A DNA stretch of 37,073 bases, from assembly GCA_002345025.1 (NCBI GenBank), contig DDUX01000054.1, forward strand, positions 11,426 to 48,498, read 5' to 3'. This document shows, piece by piece, positions 34,344 to 37,073 of this stretch. The notes under the pieces are model-generated. The model did no database searches, was not told the origin of the DNA, and saw only the letters and a program-made list of their open reading frames with translations. Made by a program: the position numbers and the translations under genes. This stretch comes from Candidatus Accumulibacter iunctus. GTDB lineage: Bacteria; Pseudomonadota; Gammaproteobacteria; Burkholderiales; Rhodocyclaceae. How positions within the stretch are numbered: the first letter of the stretch is position 1; every line of letters starts with the position of its first letter.

Positions 34344-34940
34344 ATGCAGCCACTGCTCCGGATGCTCTTCAGCCTCTTCCTTCTCTTCGCACCGTTCGCC
34401 GCAGCGGCGGCCGAAGGCGACCCGCATGCCGCCGACCGGCAGGCGCTGATCAAGCTGTTCCGCGAAATGGAGGCAGCGATCAACGCGCAGGATGTTGAAC
34501 GGATGATTGCCCAGATGCACCCGCAGGTGACGGTGACCTGGCTGAACGGCGAAGTGTCACGCGGCCACGATGAGGTGCGCGCGTACTATCAGCGAATGGT
34601 CAAGGGCGACAAGCGGATTCTCGACCGCTACCTGACGACGGCCAAGCTCGGCAACCCGGCACGCTTCTTCGGCAACGGCGAGGTGGCGGTGGCCGACGGG
34701 ACGATGGCAGACCAGTTCTTCCCGGTTGCCCGCGGACCGTTCTCGCTCGATTCCAACTGGACCTCGACCTCGGCCAAGGTCGAGGGCCAGTGGCAGGTGG
34801 TTTCGCTGCACCTGTCGGCGAACGTGTTCACCAACCCGCTTCTGGCCGAGGCGGAGCGGGCGATCTGGTATGTGGGCGCCGGCACCGGCATCGCTGCCCT
34901 GTTGCTCGGCTGGCTGCTCGGGCGCCGTCGGCGGAGCTAG
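34344..34940 (+). CDS. Exported NTF2/SnoaL-like protein with C-terminal membrane anchor
   Basis: A 198-residue protein. Residues 1-24 are a signal peptide (MQPLLRMLFSLFLLFAPF, then an Ala-rich cleavage site before EGDPH). Residues 28-165 fit the SnoaL/NTF2-like cone fold: a first helix LIKLFREMEAAINAQDVERM, the HPQVTVTWLNGEVSRGHDEVRAYY segment and a late WQVVSLHLS strand. Residues 175-193 are a hydrophobic helix (WYVGAGTGIAALLLGWLLG) ending in RRRR, so the domain should sit in the periplasm held to the inner membrane. ATG 34344 has AGGA six bases before it. No partner gene is evident. The substrate or ligand cannot be inferred. Confidence 0.8.
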   Translation: MQPLLRMLFSLFLLFAPFAAAAAEGDPHAADRQALIKLFREMEAAINAQDVERMIAQMHPQVTVTWLNGEVSRGHDEVRAYYQRMVKGDKRILDRYLTTAKLGNPARFFGNGEVAVADGTMADQFFPVARGPFSLDSNWTSTSAKVEGQWQVVSLHLSANVFTNPLLAEAERAIWYVGAGTGIAALLLGWLLGRRRRS

Positions 34941-35235
34941 CGCGGCGCCATCTGCTCGGGGGCTCCAGCCGCAGCGCAGCCGGAAGTGGAAAGCCGGTGC
35001 CGAGAGGCAGGGCGAGTCGAGGTCGAGCATGGCGCCGTGACCGGGAATCGGCGGGCCCCAGGCCTTGATTCCGCGCTGCCGCTTCAGTGCCGGCAGCAGC
35101 AGGCCGCCGACGAAGCCGAGGATGCCCGGCAGGCAGCGAGATCATCGCCGCCGCCGCGGTCGTGCGCGGCGTCAGCGGCGCCAGCCAGGCCGCGACCCAT
35201 GCGAGCGATCCCCTCGTGTGGTCTTTCCCCTTGTG
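34937..35235 (-). pseudogene. Frameshifted C-terminal remnant of a CdsA-like phosphatidate cytidylyltransferase
   Basis: On the reverse strand, from about 35235, the reading AWVAAWLAPLTP, then MISL, continues after a one-base insertion near 35124-35129 as GILGFVGGLLLPALKRQRGI and KAWGPPIPGHGAMLD. This is the conserved end of bacterial CdsA-like proteins (LGF.GGL..S..KR..G.KDWG..I.GHGG.LDR.DS). The Arg of the MLDRLDS signature is lost by a three-base deletion, and the tail is altered, ending at the stop 34937-34939, which overlaps the NTF2-like gene stop. Upstream of about 35235 no more of the gene can be followed, so most of it is deleted. It is a decayed fragment and unlikely to be functional. 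Confidence 0.65.
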
Positions 35236-35391
35236 TCGCCATCGTTCTCGCCGACGGGCCGGGTATGCGCCCTGTCATACTGGAACGGCCGCCAGGAGTA
35301 AGGGTTTCCCGTACGTGTCAGCCCCAATACTCAGATGCCCGGGGCACCTTTATCATTCGCAGCAACGTTCCACTCTGGGGTCTTGGGTATC

Positions 35392-35871
35392 ATGCTTCAT
35401 ACGCTCAGTGCGCTGTTCGCGCTGTACGCCTTCTGGGTACTGCTCTCCGGTTTCTTCACCCCGTTCCTTCTCTCTGCTGGTCTCGGTTGCGCGCTGGCGG
35501 TCGTGCTTTTCGCACACCGGATGGATGTCATCGACGACGAGGGGCACCCCATCCACGTCGGCTGGCGAGCGCTTTGCTCCTACTGGCCGTGGCTGCTGAA
35601 GGAGGTCGTCAAGTCCTCCTGGGATGTCAGTCGGCGCATTCTCGATCCTCGCCTGCCGATCTCGCCGGTGCTGGTTCGTTTCAAGCCCTCGCAGAAGACT
35701 GAACTCGGATTGGTCATTCATGCCAACTCGATCACGCTGACGCCTGGCACGATCTCGGTACAGGTCGAGCCAGAAGAATTCCTGGTACATGCTCTGACCC
35801 GTGAAGGCGGCGCCGCGCTTGCGGACAGCGAAATGGACAGGCGGGTCGCAGCGCTGGCGGAGGGACGCTGA
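35392..35871 (+). CDS. mnhE: Mrp/Mnh-type cation:proton antiporter subunit E
   Basis: A 159-residue membrane protein with two to three hydrophobic segments in the first 45 residues. The family motif YWPWLLKEVVKSSWDVSRRIL lies at 64-84, followed by a soluble domain with TPGTISV and a late strand typical of MrpE/PhaE. ATG 35392 gives the usual length. Its stop TGA shares its last base with the ATG of mnhF. It is part of a multisubunit Na+/H+ or K+/H+ antiporter, or of a Mrp-like module of a membrane complex. Confidence 0.87.
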   Translation: MLHTLSALFALYAFWVLLSGFFTPFLLSAGLGCALAVVLFAHRMDVIDDEGHPIHVGWRALCSYWPWLLKEVVKSSWDVSRRILDPRLPISPVLVRFKPSQKTELGLVIHANSITLTPGTISVQVEPEEFLVHALTREGGAALADSEMDRRVAALAEGR

Positions 35872-36152
35872 TGTTTGCTGCTGCGACTCTGGCGCTGCTG
35901 CTCACCATCGTTCTCGCGCTGGTACGCGCGGCGCTTGGGCCAACGGTCTTCGATCGCCTGCTCGCGACGAACACGATCGGAACCTGCGCCGTGCTGCTGC
36001 TGGCGGTAATGGGCTTCCTCAACGGTCGGCCGGAGTTTCTCGACCTGGCGCTGGTCTATGGACTGCTGAACGTGATCGGTACCATCGCGGTGTTGAAGTA
36101 CTTCCACCGCGCCGGTCTCGGCGCGGGCGCCAGCGAAGAGGGTCGACTGTGA
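35871..36152 (+). CDS. mnhF: Mrp/Mnh-type antiporter subunit F
   Basis: A 93-residue protein with three membrane helices. The motifs GPTVFDRLLATNTIG and DLALVYGLLNVIGTIAVLKYF are those of MrpF/PhaF. It overlaps mnhE by one base and mnhG by four, so translation of E, F and G is coupled. Length fits the family. Confidence 0.9.
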   Translation: MFAAATLALLLTIVLALVRAALGPTVFDRLLATNTIGTCAVLLLAVMGFLNGRPEFLDLALVYGLLNVIGTIAVLKYFHRAGLGAGASEEGRL

Positions 36153-36532
36153 GCCTGCTGATTGATGCCGTCAGTTGGCTCTGTCTCGTCGCCGGTGGCT
36201 TTTTCTGCGTCGTCGGCGCGATCGGCTTGCTGCGGATGCCCGACTGCTACTCGCGCTTGCATGCCGCCAGCGTCACCGATACCCTTGGCGCCGGCCTGAT
36301 CCTGCTCGGGCTGATCCTGCAGGCGGGTTTCACTCTGGTTGCCGCCAAGCTGCTGATGATCGGACTGCTGTTCTTCTTCACCAGCCCCGCCACTGCGCAC
36401 GCGCTGGCCAAGGCGGCGATGATGCGGGGCGTCCTGCCGAAGCTGGCCGACGACCCGGCCTCGCCAGCGACTCCGTTGCCGACGGCGGCAGCGGGATCTG
36501 CCCACCTGGAGTCCGTACCATCGAAACCCTGA
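36149..36532 (+). CDS. mnhG: Mrp/Mnh-type antiporter subunit G
   Basis: A 127-residue protein with three membrane helices and the MrpG signature GAIGLLRMPDCYSRLHAAS (about 23-41), followed by DTLGAGLILLGLIL. It starts with GTG at 36149, overlapping the mnhF stop by four bases; no ATG is available. The last 35 residues are a polar, Ala/Pro-rich tail not conserved in the family. Confidence 0.88.
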   Translation: MSLLIDAVSWLCLVAGGFFCVVGAIGLLRMPDCYSRLHAASVTDTLGAGLILLGLILQAGFTLVAAKLLMIGLLFFFTSPATAHALAKAAMMRGVLPKLADDPASPATPLPTAAAGSAHLESVPSKP

Positions 36533-37073
36533 TTGTCAACATCCTGCTGACGCTGATGATGGTTACGGTGATCGTTCTGGCGCGGACCCGCAAGCTGTTC
36601 TCGGTGGTCGTGCTGTTCGGACTCTACAGTTTCCTGATGGCGACCGTGATGGTGGCGCTGGACGCGGTGGATGTGGCAATGACGGAGGCCGCCGTTGGCG
36701 CCGGCATTTCCACCTTGCTGATGCTCGGCGCGCTTCATCTCTGCCGCCGCAAGGAGGCGCTGCCCAGCCACGAACCCTGGCTGCCGCTGACGGTCACCGT
36801 CGTCACCGGCATGGTGCTGATCTACGGCACCTGGGATCTGCCGGCATTCTCTGACCCGGCGGCAGCCATTCACCAGCACGTCGCGCCGCGCTATCTCCAG
36901 GATGGACCGCGCGAGACCGGTATTCCAAACATGGTCACGGCCGTCCTCGCGAGCTACCGTGGATTCGACACGCTCGGCGAGACGACGGTCGTCTTCACCG
37001 CCGGCATCGGCGTCATCGCCCTGTTCCGGCGGCGCCGACCGGCGGCGCCGGACGCAGCGAGGGACGCAGCGAG
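36529..37073 (+). CDS. MnhB/MbhB-like antiporter subunit (partial at window end)
   Basis: An open frame of more than 180 codons runs off the window. It begins with two hydrophobic helices containing VMVALDAVDVAMTEAAVGAG, the DUF4040/subunit B-like signature of Mrp and membrane-bound hydrogenase complexes. A further helix pair follows, then the conserved stretch PNMVTAVLASYRGFDTLGET (about 143-162), typical of MnhB (N.VT.IL.DFR..DTLGE). No ATG, GTG or TTG fits at the front: the first in-frame ATG is at 36556, inside the first helix. A CTG at 36529 overlaps the mnhG stop in the usual four-base manner and is my choice of start. The rest of the antiporter genes probably lie downstream. Confidence 0.75.
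   Translation, partial: MIVNILLTLMMVTVIVLARTRKLFSVVVLFGLYSFLMATVMVALDAVDVAMTEAAVGAGISTLLMLGALHLCRRKEALPSHEPWLPLTVTVVTGMVLIYGTWDLPAFSDPAAAIHQHVAPRYLQDGPRETGIPNMVTAVLASYRGFDTLGETTVVFTAGIGVIALFRRRRPAAPDAARDAA

Noticed and set aside
32311..34449. 712-codon forward open frame across the TonB-dependent receptor
   Set aside because: Antisense shadow; the reverse frame has signal peptide, plug and barrel motifs, the forward one has none.
1..37073. CRISPR array, tRNA, rRNA or insertion sequence
   Set aside because: Looked for spaced direct repeats, tRNA-like clover sequences and transposase ORFs; none found by eye.

Overview
The window reads as a chromosomal segment of a high-GC, nitrogen-fixing Gram-negative proteobacterium. 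NifH, NifD and NifK are of the Azotobacter/betaproteobacterial Mo-nitrogenase type. A Shethna (FeSII) type ferredoxin, a sigma-54/NifA promoter, a TonB-dependent outer-membrane receptor with its own TonB/ExbB/ExbD, and Mrp-type antiporter genes all point the same way. A Rhodocyclales-like betaproteobacterium (Accumulibacter, Dechloromonas, Azoarcus and relatives) is my inference; no rRNA or other marker settles it.

Layout: (1) 1-502, end of a 2Fe-2S ferredoxin gene and an FeSII-type ferredoxin gene, forward strand. (2) 547-1299, reverse, a chimeric ORF: an FAD-type Rossmann start joined to the C-terminal part of a SIR2-like protein. (3) 1310-22474, reverse, one compact operon of about 21 kb that is a complete type 2 BREX (Pgl-type) phage-defence system, transcribed in the order pglW, pglX, [three extra genes], pglY, pglZ, brxD, brxHI. 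(4) 22475-23209, a junction and leader region holding a likely SIR2 gene start and the nifH promoter with a NifA site. (5) 23210-29565, forward: nifH, nifD, nifK, nifT, a 2[4Fe-4S] ferredoxin, nifY/nafY-like and an unrecognised nif-operon gene. (6) 29647-34020, reverse: copper-type TonB-dependent receptor, tonB, exbB, exbD. (7) 34344-34940, forward: an exported NTF2/SnoaL-like protein with a C-terminal membrane anchor, then the frameshifted remnant of a cdsA-like gene on the other strand. (8) 35392 to the end, forward: mrp/mnh E, F, G and a B-like subunit running off the window.

How it fits together: the BREX block lies between the FeSII gene and nifH. A gene start on the reverse strand at 22849 and a SIR2-like C-terminal half on the same strand at 547 to about 1150 are most simply read as the two ends of one nif-linked gene split by arrival of the defence island. 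The sigma-54 promoter and NifA site of nifH remain intact on the far side.

The most unusual part is the three-gene insert between pglX and pglY (14538 down to 11277). It encodes a small, possibly HEPN-like helical protein, a MinD/ParA-type ATPase with a KGGVGRST P-loop, and a second P-loop NTPase. The three are tightly coupled to each other and to the BREX genes, and are visibly less GC-rich than pglX. I do not know them as core BREX type 2 components; they are the best candidate here for an undescribed accessory module.
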